A stretch of DNA of 64,000 nt from Acidiphilium sp. (GTDB taxonomy: Bacteria; Pseudomonadota; Alphaproteobacteria; Acetobacterales; Acetobacteraceae): assembly GCA_028688905.1 (NCBI GenBank), contig JAQTXH010000006.1:42418-106417 (forward strand). Direction: 5' to 3'. Positions 9,693 through 17,347 of the stretch are shown here, in pieces. Below the pieces are notes generated by a model. It made no database searches, was not told where the DNA came from, and worked only from the letters and a program-made list of their open reading frames with translations. The translations under genes were made by a program, and so were the position numbers. Position 1 is the stretch's first letter. Every line of letters starts with the position of its first letter.

Positions 9693-10690
9693 CACGCCAC
9701 CTGCAACGCTTCAAACCGCTGGATAAACCCCTGGCGCATATCGACACTCCGTTCGATCGTTCGGACGACATAGGATGCATCGAGCGACGTCCCGGTCCCT
9801 TGCAATAAAATCACGCCATCCGGCCCCAGCGACAACTCGCCCGGCATGCTCGCGCGCAACAATACCGCCTGCGCCGCCAACGCCGCCTGCTGCGCCGTCG
9901 TTTCCTGGTCCACCTCTGCCTGGGTCAAATTCGGCCGCACCAGGGTCACCCCGCCCGCCGTGCCGGAACTCTGTGAAAAACTCTGCTTCAATTTCGGATT
10001 CCAACTGGTCACGGTCACCTTCGGCGTCACCAGGCCCAGCGCCCGATCCACCACCAGCGACAAAAAATCCCGCCCGAACGTCAGCAGCATCGGCGCGCGG
10101 AGGGCCGGCGGCCCGAAGTTCAACACCGTGCCGGTCACCGACAATGAAAACTGTTCGAAGGCGGCAAACCCCGCCAGCAAATCCCACCGCGTCACATGCC
10201 GCGTATGCAACCCCAGCCCGGTGCGCATATGGGCCAATTCGTAATACTGCCCGACCGGCGTGCTCGTTGCCGTCACATTGGTCTCAAGTGCGGCATCGGC
10301 GGCAAACGCGGTGGCAATTTCACTCGCGGTCTGATTGGCAAAACTCTGCGCCACCTCGGCATCGATCAACCGCGCCGACAAATCCCGCCCCGACAGCACA
10401 ACATGCCCGGTCCCGAAATCCACCGCGACATTGTCGATCTGACCGGTCAGAATTGGCTCTCCCGCCAAACCGGCCGAACCAAGACCGATCGTGATCGTCA
10501 CAATACCGGCCTGCAACCCCGCAAACAGCGCCGCACCGCCCAGCGTCGCCCCGGTCGCCAGCCACACCTGAAACCGGTCCGCGGCAAAATGCCCGCATTG
10601 CATCAACTCCAGCCGCTCAACCCCCGCAACCGGAACGCCATCGATCGCAACGCCGACCGCGATCGACCGCGACCCCACGGTATCAAACAT
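9692..10690 (-). CDS. Tail hub protein, gpD / late control D-like
   Basis: About 332 residues. I chose the ATG at 10688-10690, which overlaps the end of the LysM-like gene by eight bases, rather than the longer arginine-rich extension. The protein resembles the gpD/gp27 hub family: 'GVAIDGVPVAGVERLELMQCGHFAADRFQVWLA' and 'LTGQIDNVAVDFGTGHVVLSGRDLSARLIDAEV'. It should sit at the distal end of the tail tube and dock the spike encoded next. Confidence 0.7.
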   Translation of the reverse strand: MFDTVGSRSIAVGVAIDGVPVAGVERLELMQCGHFAADRFQVWLATGATLGGAALFAGLQAGIVTITIGLGSAGLAGEPILTGQIDNVAVDFGTGHVVLSGRDLSARLIDAEVAQSFANQTASEIATAFAADAALETNVTATSTPVGQYYELAHMRTGLGLHTRHVTRWDLLAGFAAFEQFSLSVTGTVLNFGPPALRAPMLLTFGRDFLSLVVDRALGLVTPKVTVTSWNPKLKQSFSQSSGTAGGVTLVRPNLTQAEVDQETTAQQAALAAQAVLLRASMPGELSLGPDGVILLQGTGTSLDASYVVRTIERSVDMRQGFIQRFEALQVA

Positions 10691-10874
10691 TCGGCACCCC
10701 GCCGGTCGCCGCCGGGTCAACCGGAGGCAACACCAGCCTCACCACCCCACTCAATACCGGATCGCTCAGATCATTCGCCTGCGCAATCCGGACCCATTGC
10801 GTCGCATCGCCAAGATATTGCGCGGCAATCGCGAACAGATTGCCGCCCACCACGGTCACAACCGTCTCGCTCAC
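10683..10874 (-). CDS. Small LysM-like tail protein (gpX-like)
   Basis: 63 residues, GTG start overlapping the previous stop by four bases. The pattern 'VVGGNLFAIAAQYLGDATQWVRIAQANDLSDP' has the LysM signature (GDxLwxIAxxYLGD, then W..I..AN). In contractile phages a LysM/gpX protein sits between the tape-measure side and gpD, consistent with its position. It may reinforce the tube-hub junction. Confidence 0.7.
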   Translation of the reverse strand: MSETVVTVVGGNLFAIAAQYLGDATQWVRIAQANDLSDPVLSGVVRLVLPPVDPAATGGVPNV

Positions 10875-11557
10875 AGCGCCCCCAATCCGATATTCGCCAC
10901 CACCCGCCCCACATAGGCTTGCGCCGCCGCGGCCCCGGCCAGGACCGACGAGGCCGACCCCAGCGTCGCCATCGCCGCGATCGGTGCCGCCGCACCGGCC
11001 GTGCCGGAAAATTCATTGCTCGCGGCACTCAGCGCTTCACCCGCGCCACTCACCGCCGCCGCCAGCCCGCTCTGCGCCATCGCCAGCGCCGCCGAACTGA
11101 CCGTCGAAACCCCCGCCAACGATACGCCGCTCAACCCTGAAAACCCCGCCGCACTCGCCAGATCGAGTCCCGCCTGCGCCAACGCACTCGGCAACGCGGC
11201 AACCAGATTCTCAACCGCCAGCAGAGTGATTTGAAACGGAATCCACCACGGTTTCTGATACGAGGCACTGAACGCGGTAATCACCACGCTATAGGCAAAC
11301 CCGCCAAACGCCAGTGGCAGCGTCGCACCCACATTCCGCGCGCCGTCGAGCACCTGCGCGCGCAATTCCGCATCGGGACCGGAAAAAGTCCCGGCAAACG
11401 TAATCTCCCCCGCCGCGCCACCCAGCACATCGACCACCCGGCCCCCGCCCAACGGCTGATGCACCGCCAACCGTTGGGTGCCGCCGAACCCTATCTCCGC
11501 CGGCACCTCGAAATCCCGGAACGCGACACCGCCCAGCGTCACCGCAACCGCCGCCAT
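10871..11557 (-). CDS. Tail/hub-associated protein (Mu gp43-like position)
   Basis: 228 residues, with a GGAGG ribosome site just upstream of the ATG. The N-terminal part (VTLGGVAFRDFEVPAEIGFGGTQRLAVHQPLGGGRVVDVLG) and the segment 'YQKPWWIPFQITLLAVEN' resemble tail proteins that precede LysM/hub genes. The C-terminal half is Ala/Gly/Ser-rich and low in complexity. The exact role is not known to me; position suggests tube tip or initiator. Confidence 0.55.
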   Translation of the reverse strand: MAAVAVTLGGVAFRDFEVPAEIGFGGTQRLAVHQPLGGGRVVDVLGGAAGEITFAGTFSGPDAELRAQVLDGARNVGATLPLAFGGFAYSVVITAFSASYQKPWWIPFQITLLAVENLVAALPSALAQAGLDLASAAGFSGLSGVSLAGVSTVSSAALAMAQSGLAAAVSGAGEALSAASNEFSGTAGAAAPIAAMATLGSASSVLAGAAAAQAYVGRVVANIGLGAL

Positions 11558-11572
11558 CCACCCCTCCTGATT

Positions 11573-12508
11573 TCAAAATCCTGGCTTTCTACCGGCAAAT
11601 ATCGGCGCCAGCCGGCCATCGAACCCGGTCACCCCCGAAGGCGGCCGGCGCGCCTCATCGGCGAACAAATCCCCGATCATCCGAGCCACGTCATACCGCG
11701 GCACGGCCTCGTCACGGCCAACCATCATCGCATCCGGCCCCGCTGCCCGATCGACCCGTCCATGATCCGTCACCGAATGTGACCGGAACCGATCCGCATC
11801 CTCCGGCGCACCGGCTTTCGCAGGAGACGCTCTCCAACCCGCCACGGCACCCGCATCGCGCCGATCCCACGCCGAACGATCTCCCACCGGTGCCGCCGCC
11901 CGCGCCAGAAGGCCCCCACCGCCCGCTATGGCGCGAGCCGCCGGCATCCAGGATCGCAACCCCGAAGCACGGCCCGCGCGCCAGGTTCGCTCCACTTCCA
12001 CACGATCTACCCCGCCACCATCATCGCGACCGATCGCCGTGCCGCGCGAAGCCCGTCGCACCACGTCTGCAACCCGCGCCGCCATACCGCGTCGCCACCC
12101 CTCGGCACCGCGCAAAAACCCGCCGCCCCACCCCTTCATCAACACCGCCGCCGCTGCCCGCTCGCCGGCAACCCGCGCCACCCGCCGCCGATCGTCCGCC
12201 ACCCGCTTGATCGCCGCACCAATCCCGCCCGAACCACCCCGGACCGAGCGCACCGCCATCCATCCAGTCGCGGCAATCCGCCGCATCCCCGCCCAGCCCA
12301 CCGCGGCCCGAACATGGAAACGTACAGGCCGCTCAAATGCGGCCCGCCCAGGCTCCTGGCGTGGTCCGATCACCCGCACATCCCGAACGTCAAACCGCCG
12401 TCGCGGGGCAAATCGCGCGCCAAAGCCCAACGCCCGCGTCGCGCGCCGGGCCATACCGGCCGCAAAGCGCGCGAACCGCCGCCCTGCCCGATCGCGCCGC
12501 ACGCTCAC
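11573..12508 (-). CDS. Short tape-measure-like protein
   Basis: About 311 residues, highly basic, with long Arg/Ala-rich helical stretches such as IGAAIKRVADDRRRVARVAGERAAAAV. It lies exactly where the tape-measure gene should be, between the frameshifted chaperone and the hub genes. I chose the GTG at 12506-12508, whose GTGA overlaps the stop of the chaperone's -1 extension; a TTG at 12535 would extend it. It is far shorter than usual tape measures (often more than 500 residues), so either the tail is short or the gene is reduced. The fold is not recognised. Confidence 0.5.
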   Translation of the reverse strand: MSVRRDRAGRRFARFAAGMARRATRALGFGARFAPRRRFDVRDVRVIGPRQEPGRAAFERPVRFHVRAAVGWAGMRRIAATGWMAVRSVRGGSGGIGAAIKRVADDRRRVARVAGERAAAAVLMKGWGGGFLRGAEGWRRGMAARVADVVRRASRGTAIGRDDGGGVDRVEVERTWRAGRASGLRSWMPAARAIAGGGGLLARAAAPVGDRSAWDRRDAGAVAGWRASPAKAGAPEDADRFRSHSVTDHGRVDRAAGPDAMMVGRDEAVPRYDVARMIGDLFADEARRPPSGVTGFDGRLAPIFAGRKPGF

Positions 12509-12675
12509 CGCCGCACCCACTGCATGGTTTTCCAATCGAAATCGAACCCGTCCAGTTCGCCACAGGCCACCACAAACGCCAGGCGCTCCGCCTCACCCAG
12601 CGTGAACGCCACCTCGAACGGCACCCCGCGCCCGACCAGATACAAACAGTCGATCAACCCGGGGTGCCGGCTCAG
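12505..12675 (-). CDS. Minus-one frameshift extension of the tail assembly chaperone
   Basis: In the -1 frame, the codons after the slippery heptamer read 56 residues before TGA at 12505-12507. They include LGEAERLAFVVACGE and end FDWKTMQW-VRR; the F-D-W-x-x-M-x-W pattern looks like the extension domain of tail chaperone fusions. There is no good start codon or ribosome site of its own, and the coding potential begins exactly at the slip site, so it is best read as the C-terminal part of a 157-residue fusion with the upstream protein (gpG-GT-like). The stop overlaps the next gene's GTG. Confidence 0.8.
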   Translation of the reverse strand: MSRHPGLIDCLYLVGRGVPFEVAFTLGEAERLAFVVACGELDGFDFDWKTMQWVRR

Positions 12676-12977
12676 TTTCCCGCCAGCGCCTTCACCGACG
12701 CCGCATCGCCCGCATCGAGCACCACGGCCACCGCCTCGATGCCATCATCGCCCAACCGCTCGACCGCGTTCTCCACCGCCGCCTCACTCGCCGGAAACAG
12801 CAGCGGCACCCCGTCCACCGCCGTCACCGACGCCGCCAGCGATGCCACCCCGAGATATGCATCGTTCATTGCCAAATCATTGCCCAGCGCCTTGAACAGC
12901 CGTAACCGATCCAGCATCGTCAGAGCACGCACCGATAATTGCCGTCCCCGCGCATCCTCAACCACAAGCTCGCTCAT
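12672..12977 (-). CDS. Tail assembly chaperone (gpG/gpE-like)
   Basis: 101 residues (LSVRALTMLDRLRLFKALGNDLA...), located between the tube and the tape-measure genes like other tail chaperones. The ATG overlaps the tube stop by four bases. Its last two codons plus preceding base form GGGAAAC, directly followed by the stop, which sets up a programmed frameshift into the downstream extension. The two products would chaperone the tape measure during tail assembly. Confidence 0.75.
   Translation of the reverse strand: MSELVVEDARGRQLSVRALTMLDRLRLFKALGNDLAMNDAYLGVASLAASVTAVDGVPLLFPASEAAVENAVERLGDDGIEAVAVVLDAGDAASVKALAGN
12675..12681 (-). promoter_or_regulatory. Programmed -1 ribosomal frameshift site (GGGAAAC)
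   Basis: On the minus strand the heptamer G GGA AAC fits the X XXY YYZ slippery consensus in the zero frame and is followed immediately by TGA. Slipping back one base continues into the 56-codon extension. Lambda uses the very similar GGGAAAG at the equivalent place. No downstream pseudoknot was folded. Confidence 0.8.
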
Positions 12978-13402
12978 ACCCGCTTCCTGGTCGAGGCAAA
13001 GAAGTCAAGCTTCTGCGCCACCGGCATATCGCCCCGATACATCCCCGCCGAACTCAGCTTGAACACCACGCCCTCATACTGATAGGTCGAGATCGAGCCA
13101 TCAACTTCGCTGACATACTGATACAAGGTCCCCGGCGGAATCGCCTGCCCCGCCAGATAGGTCTGCTCGATCTGTGCCATGAAATCGTCGGCGACCGACG
13201 TCCCCCGATCCAGCGCAAAACTACCCTGCCAGCCGCGCGGCAGTTCCGCCCCCAGCTGTATCCCATCGAGCCGATCGACCCGCACACTCTGCGTCACCTG
13301 GCTCACCTCGAACCCGGTCACATACGACAGATCAACCCGGCCAAACGGCCCCATCACCACAACCTGGCAATCATTACCAACGGAAAAACTATTATATGGC
13401 AT
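12974..13402 (-). CDS. Tail tube protein
   Basis: 142 residues directly downstream of the sheath gene, the standard place for the tube protein. The sequence begins MPYNSFSVGNDCQVVVMGPFGRVDL and contains a 'FEGVVFKLSSAGMYRGD'-type beta strand region (here YQYEGVVFKLSS), consistent with tube folds that rely on beta-barrel packing. It should form the inner tube inside the sheath. The call is based on order plus weak resemblance. Confidence 0.7.
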   Translation of the reverse strand: MPYNSFSVGNDCQVVVMGPFGRVDLSYVTGFEVSQVTQSVRVDRLDGIQLGAELPRGWQGSFALDRGTSVADDFMAQIEQTYLAGQAIPPGTLYQYVSEVDGSISTYQYEGVVFKLSSAGMYRGDMPVAQKLDFFASTRKRV

Positions 13403-13414
13403 GTTCTATTGTCC

Positions 13415-14971
13415 TCACACGGTGCCCTGCGGCAATGTCTGCTGACTGACCTGCACGGTCTGCCCGCCCTCGACATTGACGATGAATTTCTCGTTGATCG
13501 CCTGATACTGAACCTGCACATCCGCCTGCACATACCCAAGCGCCGTGCGCGCCGGCGGATTGTTCGAAATGTCGCACACCACCGCAAACGGCAGCGACCC
13601 ATTGGTTGACCCCAACATCCCCTGACCCAGCATGGCATTCAAAAACGACAGCAGGGTCGAGCGGATGTTTTGAAACAGCGTGGTATTGACCAACTGCCCG
13701 ACATACGAACCCATCCCGGCCGAGAGGGTATCGGCAATATAATTGGTCATCCGCGTATAGTTATCGCCATTGGTCGCACTATCGGACGCTGTATTATGCC
13801 CACCCCGCACGCCCCAGAATGCCCCACCCGGCTGCGGATTACTGATCACATCAATCCCCGCCGACAACAGAACCGACAAATCGGCGGTGGAGTAAGTATT
13901 GCTGGTCCCGGCAACCGCCTGCCCCGACTTCTGGCTGCCCACCACACCATAAAGCGGCTTGTTCAACGAAGACTGCTCGGGCGACAAATTCGCCAATCGC
14001 CCCGCCGCAAACCCCTGGGGTGACACCAGGCGCGTCACCGCATTGGCCTGATCGTACCACCAGATCCAATCGCCAAACATCAGCTTGGCCACGTAGGAAT
14101 CAATCCCTATCGATTGCTTGGCCGCCACAGCACTCGTGATCGTATCGCCCGGTGGTCCAGCGAGGATCATATAACAGCCCTCTTCCAACCCGAACGCAAC
14201 CTCGGCGCTCCACTGCGTCTGATCGTCTAAATCCGCCAGCACGACAATGCTGCATCCCTGGCCCCGCAGCGCATACATCCCCGATCGTGGCAATACATCC
14301 TGCCCGGTCACCATGCCCGATATCAGACCGGCAGCCCCATCGCTCCCAGGCGTTCCCGCCGAAAACAGAAACGAACCCGCCGAGGGTGCCAGCGACGATG
14401 TCCCCGCACTGGCCACCACCAATTGTGAAGCCCCCCGCAATGGCCCGACACCATTATTGATCGCACTGGCAACCGCCTGCCAGAATGCCGCGCCACTGCC
14501 GGTAATATTATCGAACACCTCAGGCGCACGCCCCGGCATCCCAACCGTCACCCGCCAGGAATTCGCCGCCGACCCAGCCGAAACCGTCGCGACCAGTGCA
14601 TTGCCCAGACTTCCGGTATACAAAGCGGTCAAGGTCAGGGCACCCAGAATCGAAATCGAAGCCGCGGCGTCGGTCCCATCGGTCACCCGCACGCAACGGA
14701 AATTCGAAGCCCCCTGCTGCACCCCGATCGCAACCACCGTCCCCATATCATACTGGCGCGCCATCACCGGCCCGAACGCGGTGGCGTAATCGCCCATCGA
14801 GCCGACGATCATCGGTTGATCCACCGGCCCCCAGCTCGCGCTGCCCACCACGCCCAGCACATTGGTCGGCACGCCATTGAGCAGCAGCGTCTGTGGCGGC
14901 ACGATCTGCACATACAAATCCGGCACGATCAGCGCGGTCGTATTCAAGGCACCCGCTTGTGAAATCGGCAT
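13415..14971 (-). CDS. Contractile tail sheath protein
   Basis: 518 residues. The N-terminus (LNTTALIVPDLYVQIVPPQ) and 'NVLGVVGSASWGPVDQPMIVGS' are clear sheath features (Mu gpL-type). The C-terminal region contains 'RMTNYIADTLSAGMGSYVGQLV' and 'NEKFIVNVEGGQTVQVSQQ', matching the conserved inner domain that stacks around the tube. It establishes that this element encodes a contractile tail. The small gene upstream ends four bases before its ATG. Confidence 0.9.
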   Translation of the reverse strand: MPISQAGALNTTALIVPDLYVQIVPPQTLLLNGVPTNVLGVVGSASWGPVDQPMIVGSMGDYATAFGPVMARQYDMGTVVAIGVQQGASNFRCVRVTDGTDAAASISILGALTLTALYTGSLGNALVATVSAGSAANSWRVTVGMPGRAPEVFDNITGSGAAFWQAVASAINNGVGPLRGASQLVVASAGTSSLAPSAGSFLFSAGTPGSDGAAGLISGMVTGQDVLPRSGMYALRGQGCSIVVLADLDDQTQWSAEVAFGLEEGCYMILAGPPGDTITSAVAAKQSIGIDSYVAKLMFGDWIWWYDQANAVTRLVSPQGFAAGRLANLSPEQSSLNKPLYGVVGSQKSGQAVAGTSNTYSTADLSVLLSAGIDVISNPQPGGAFWGVRGGHNTASDSATNGDNYTRMTNYIADTLSAGMGSYVGQLVNTTLFQNIRSTLLSFLNAMLGQGMLGSTNGSLPFAVVCDISNNPPARTALGYVQADVQVQYQAINEKFIVNVEGGQTVQVSQQTLPQGTV

Positions 14972-14974
14972 TCC

Positions 14975-15112
14975 TCAATCCCCCGCCATAACACGCACGA
15001 CCGACTGCCCCTGGCCCTCGGCCAGAATTTTCGCGATCGCTGCTGCATCGGTGATCACGTCACCCCGTTTGAAGCCGCCGAACGGCTTCACCACCACGAA
15101 TTTAATTGTCAT
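14975..15112 (-). CDS. Small phage protein (45 aa) upstream of sheath
   Basis: A 45-residue frame starts at the ATG at 15110-15112, with GGAGA a few bases upstream, and ends at TGA 14975-14977, four bases before the sheath start. It begins MTIKFVVVKPFGGFKRGD and ends VVRVMAGD. The position and 'VKP...GD' style recall the tiny DUF2635-type genes found just before sheath genes in Mu-like phages. Its tight spacing and good ribosome site support it being real. Confidence 0.65.
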   Translation of the reverse strand: MTIKFVVVKPFGGFKRGDVITDAAAIAKILAEGQGQSVVRVMAGD

Positions 15113-15121
15113 GAAGTCTCC

Positions 15122-15967
15122 TTAACCGGATATCCCGGCAATAAACGCGCCGTTCGCCTCGATACCGCCCACGCCGAACAACATCGCCGGCGTCAAAGCC
15201 GCCAATGTCGTCGGATATTCGACAGTATAAATAATATCCCGCCGGTACAGCGCCGCATCCGCACTGGCATCGGTGGTCAACCCGCCCGCATAAACAACAT
15301 GCCCGCACGACCCATCGGCCAGCCCGATGAAATTCAGCTCCGCCAGCGCCGGCTCGATCGCCGCCGCCGCCGCATCCCGCGTCAGCGGATCGCCACACCA
15401 TAATGAAATTCGAAACGCCTGCGCCTGACGCTTGATCTCCTGCAACGAAATTCCGCCCGCCACCACGCGCGCCACCAACAACTGAGCCGCCGGCACCGTC
15501 ACGGTCGTCCCGGCATAATCCACCAGCCACCCCGCCGTCCGCATCATCGCCGCCAGGTTGCTCGCAACCGTCGGCGGTGTATCCCGCGCCTGCACCGCAT
15601 AGGGAAAAATCGCCCCATCCACCGCAATGCCCGCCAATTGCCCCGCCGCACAAACGCCCGAAAACGTCGCCGACAAATCGCCCACACTAACAACGAGCGT
15701 CGCCGGCACCGGTGCCACCTCCTGCCACACCCGAGGAAATCGGGTGGTGTTCTTCACTGCTGTATCGGCCGGAAACACCGTCGCGTGCATCGCCCCCTGC
15801 GCCAGGTCCGTCTCCAGCGTCGGCCCGTTCGGCATCCCCCGATACACCCGGCAGGTCACAACCCCGCCAGGCCCGATCACCGACGAAGGAGCCGCCATCC
15901 CATTGGGATAAACCGCGCTCGCCACCAACGACACCAAGGCAGTCTCCACATCCGATTGATCCGCCAT
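15122..15967 (-). CDS. Phage structural protein, unknown
   Basis: 281-282 residues (ATG at 15967 or GTG one codon earlier, both overlapping the upstream stop). Reads as a mixed alpha/beta protein, starting MADQSDVETALVSLVASAVYPNG, with 'LWCGDPLTRDAAAAAIEPAL' in the middle and 'YTVEYPTTLAA' near the end. It lies between the connector-type genes and the sheath, where head-tail completion or tail terminator proteins are encoded. A tail terminator/neck role is an inference from order only. Confidence 0.55.
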   Translation of the reverse strand: MADQSDVETALVSLVASAVYPNGMAAPSSVIGPGGVVTCRVYRGMPNGPTLETDLAQGAMHATVFPADTAVKNTTRFPRVWQEVAPVPATLVVSVGDLSATFSGVCAAGQLAGIAVDGAIFPYAVQARDTPPTVASNLAAMMRTAGWLVDYAGTTVTVPAAQLLVARVVAGGISLQEIKRQAQAFRISLWCGDPLTRDAAAAAIEPALAELNFIGLADGSCGHVVYAGGLTTDASADAALYRRDIIYTVEYPTTLAALTPAMLFGVGGIEANGAFIAGISG

Positions 15968-16611
15968 CACATCACGCTTTCGGTCAGCGCCAACCGCCAG
16001 ATGCCGCCATAAGCCACCACCGCGTCCACCACGAACTGCCGCCCGCGTGCGTCGCGTACCAAATCCGCCACCTGCGGTGCCAACCCCGCAACCGCGGCCA
16101 CCGCCCCGATATACCCCGGCAATTTGGTATCATCCGGCAACCCGGCGCGGGACCGGTCACTAACACCGCCCGGCAGTAACGCCGCCGGAAACCCTACCAG
16201 AATCGCGGTCGCCGCCCCGGCCAGAATCGCCCCGTACGGATTGACCCCCGCCAGTACCGGCCCCGAAGGCCGCCATACGCTCACGGTCTCATTGCACTGC
16301 ACCCCCAGCACCGGTGCCGGCGGCTCATTGGTCGCCACCAGCAGCGTTCCCAACGGCCCCACCACATAATCCCCGGCCGCGACATACGCCTGATCCAGCA
16401 CCAGCTGCCGATACGGCACCCCGAACGGTGCCGGCCCGCGCGCCGAGCCTGAAACCGGCAGCGAAAGCACCGCCAGCCGTACCGTCCGGTTCACCGCCAC
16501 CACCGGGCACGCCCCATCGCGCGGCCGGAACGCATCGCAGATCACCCCCGCCTTGCGCGCCGCCATGCCCCCGCCATACGCAATGCGGTCCGCCAGCCTC
16601 ACACCGTCCAT
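15967..16611 (-). CDS. Phage neck or head-tail joining protein, unknown
   Basis: About 214 residues. I use the ATG at 16609-16611 (MDGVRLADRIAYGGGMAARKAG), nine bases after the previous stop; the open frame upstream of it overlaps the neighbouring gene and looks non-coding. The middle 'YRQLVLDQAYVAAGDYVVGPLGTLLVA' resembles head-tail connector/tail-completion proteins that carry short OB-like strands. No firm family name can be given. Located between two other putative connectors. Confidence 0.5.
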   Translation of the reverse strand: MDGVRLADRIAYGGGMAARKAGVICDAFRPRDGACPVVAVNRTVRLAVLSLPVSGSARGPAPFGVPYRQLVLDQAYVAAGDYVVGPLGTLLVATNEPPAPVLGVQCNETVSVWRPSGPVLAGVNPYGAILAGAATAILVGFPAALLPGGVSDRSRAGLPDDTKLPGYIGAVAAVAGLAPQVADLVRDARGRQFVVDAVVAYGGIWRLALTESVM

Positions 16612-16619
16612 GAAAATCC

Positions 16620-17024
16620 TCAAACGATCAGGGTAATGCCGGAAGATTCCAAAGCCCCACCCGGTGGCACGCCGATGAACCCACACAACCGCCGTCGCCA
16701 GCCATCGAACAACGCGTCCCGATCCCGCACCTCGCGCTGGTTATGCTGCCAACTCGCCGCCGCATCGGTATCAAGGTTGCCGCTCGCCAACGGCACCGCC
16801 GCCTCAAGGGCGTTCAACGTCGCCAGATAATTCACCACAACGGCGACCTCGGCTGGAGCAAAGTTGTTCATCCGATATTCCAGCGTGCCGTAGGCCTGAA
16901 AGAACCGCCAGGATTCAAACCCCGCCGCCCCGGCACCATAGGCCGGATACCCGCAGAATCGCCGCACATCGACCTTCTGCGCCTCGGTCAGAACCCCCGG
17001 CGCACTGTCATAAACGCCCGACAT
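16620..17024 (-). CDS. Head-tail connector-like protein
   Basis: 134 residues from the ATG at 17022-17024, one base after the upstream stop (TGAGATG). The N-terminal 'LTEAQKVDVRRFCGYPAYG' and helical middle 'NNFAPAEVAVVVNYLATLNALEAAV' fit small helical connector (gp6/gp15-like) proteins that cap the portal. The longer open frame reaching 17327 is antisense-like in composition and overlaps the next gene, so I reject it as N-terminal sequence. Position after the capsid gene supports a neck role. Confidence 0.55.
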   Translation of the reverse strand: MSGVYDSAPGVLTEAQKVDVRRFCGYPAYGAGAAGFESWRFFQAYGTLEYRMNNFAPAEVAVVVNYLATLNALEAAVPLASGNLDTDAAASWQHNQREVRDRDALFDGWRRRLCGFIGVPPGGALESSGITLIV

Positions 17025-17025
17025 C

Positions 17026-17334
17026 TCAATACACCGAGCCGTCACCACGGGTGAAAAACACCGACCCGGTGCCCGATCCCAGCACCGCGCTGGCATAAGT
17101 CGCCAACCGTCCGGCATCCACCAGCACCCGCCCACCCGGCGGCACCGGCATATCCCCAGCCGCCGAAGCGGCCACCCCCGCCATCCCGAACCGCACGAAT
17201 GCCACTCCGGCCGCCGCATTGAACACCAACACGCTCGCTCCGCCCCCCACCAATGCGACCGTGGCCGCACTGGTCGAAGCCGCAACCGAAGCCGTCCCGG
17301 CAGGCCGGAACGGTAACGATGCCCCAACTGACAT
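17026..17334 (-). CDS. Small phage protein after major capsid
   Basis: 102 residues, Ala/Gly/Val-rich (SVGASLPFRPAGTASVAAS...). It starts 13 bases after the capsid stop. The second half 'GGRVLVDAGRLATYASAVLGSGTGSVFFTRGDGSVY' suggests a compact beta-rich fold, for example a capsid decoration or head-completion protein, but I do not recognise the family. Confidence 0.5.
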   Translation of the reverse strand: MSVGASLPFRPAGTASVAASTSAATVALVGGGASVLVFNAAAGVAFVRFGMAGVAASAAGDMPVPPGGRVLVDAGRLATYASAVLGSGTGSVFFTRGDGSVY

Positions 17335-17347
17335 GGTTAAATACCCC

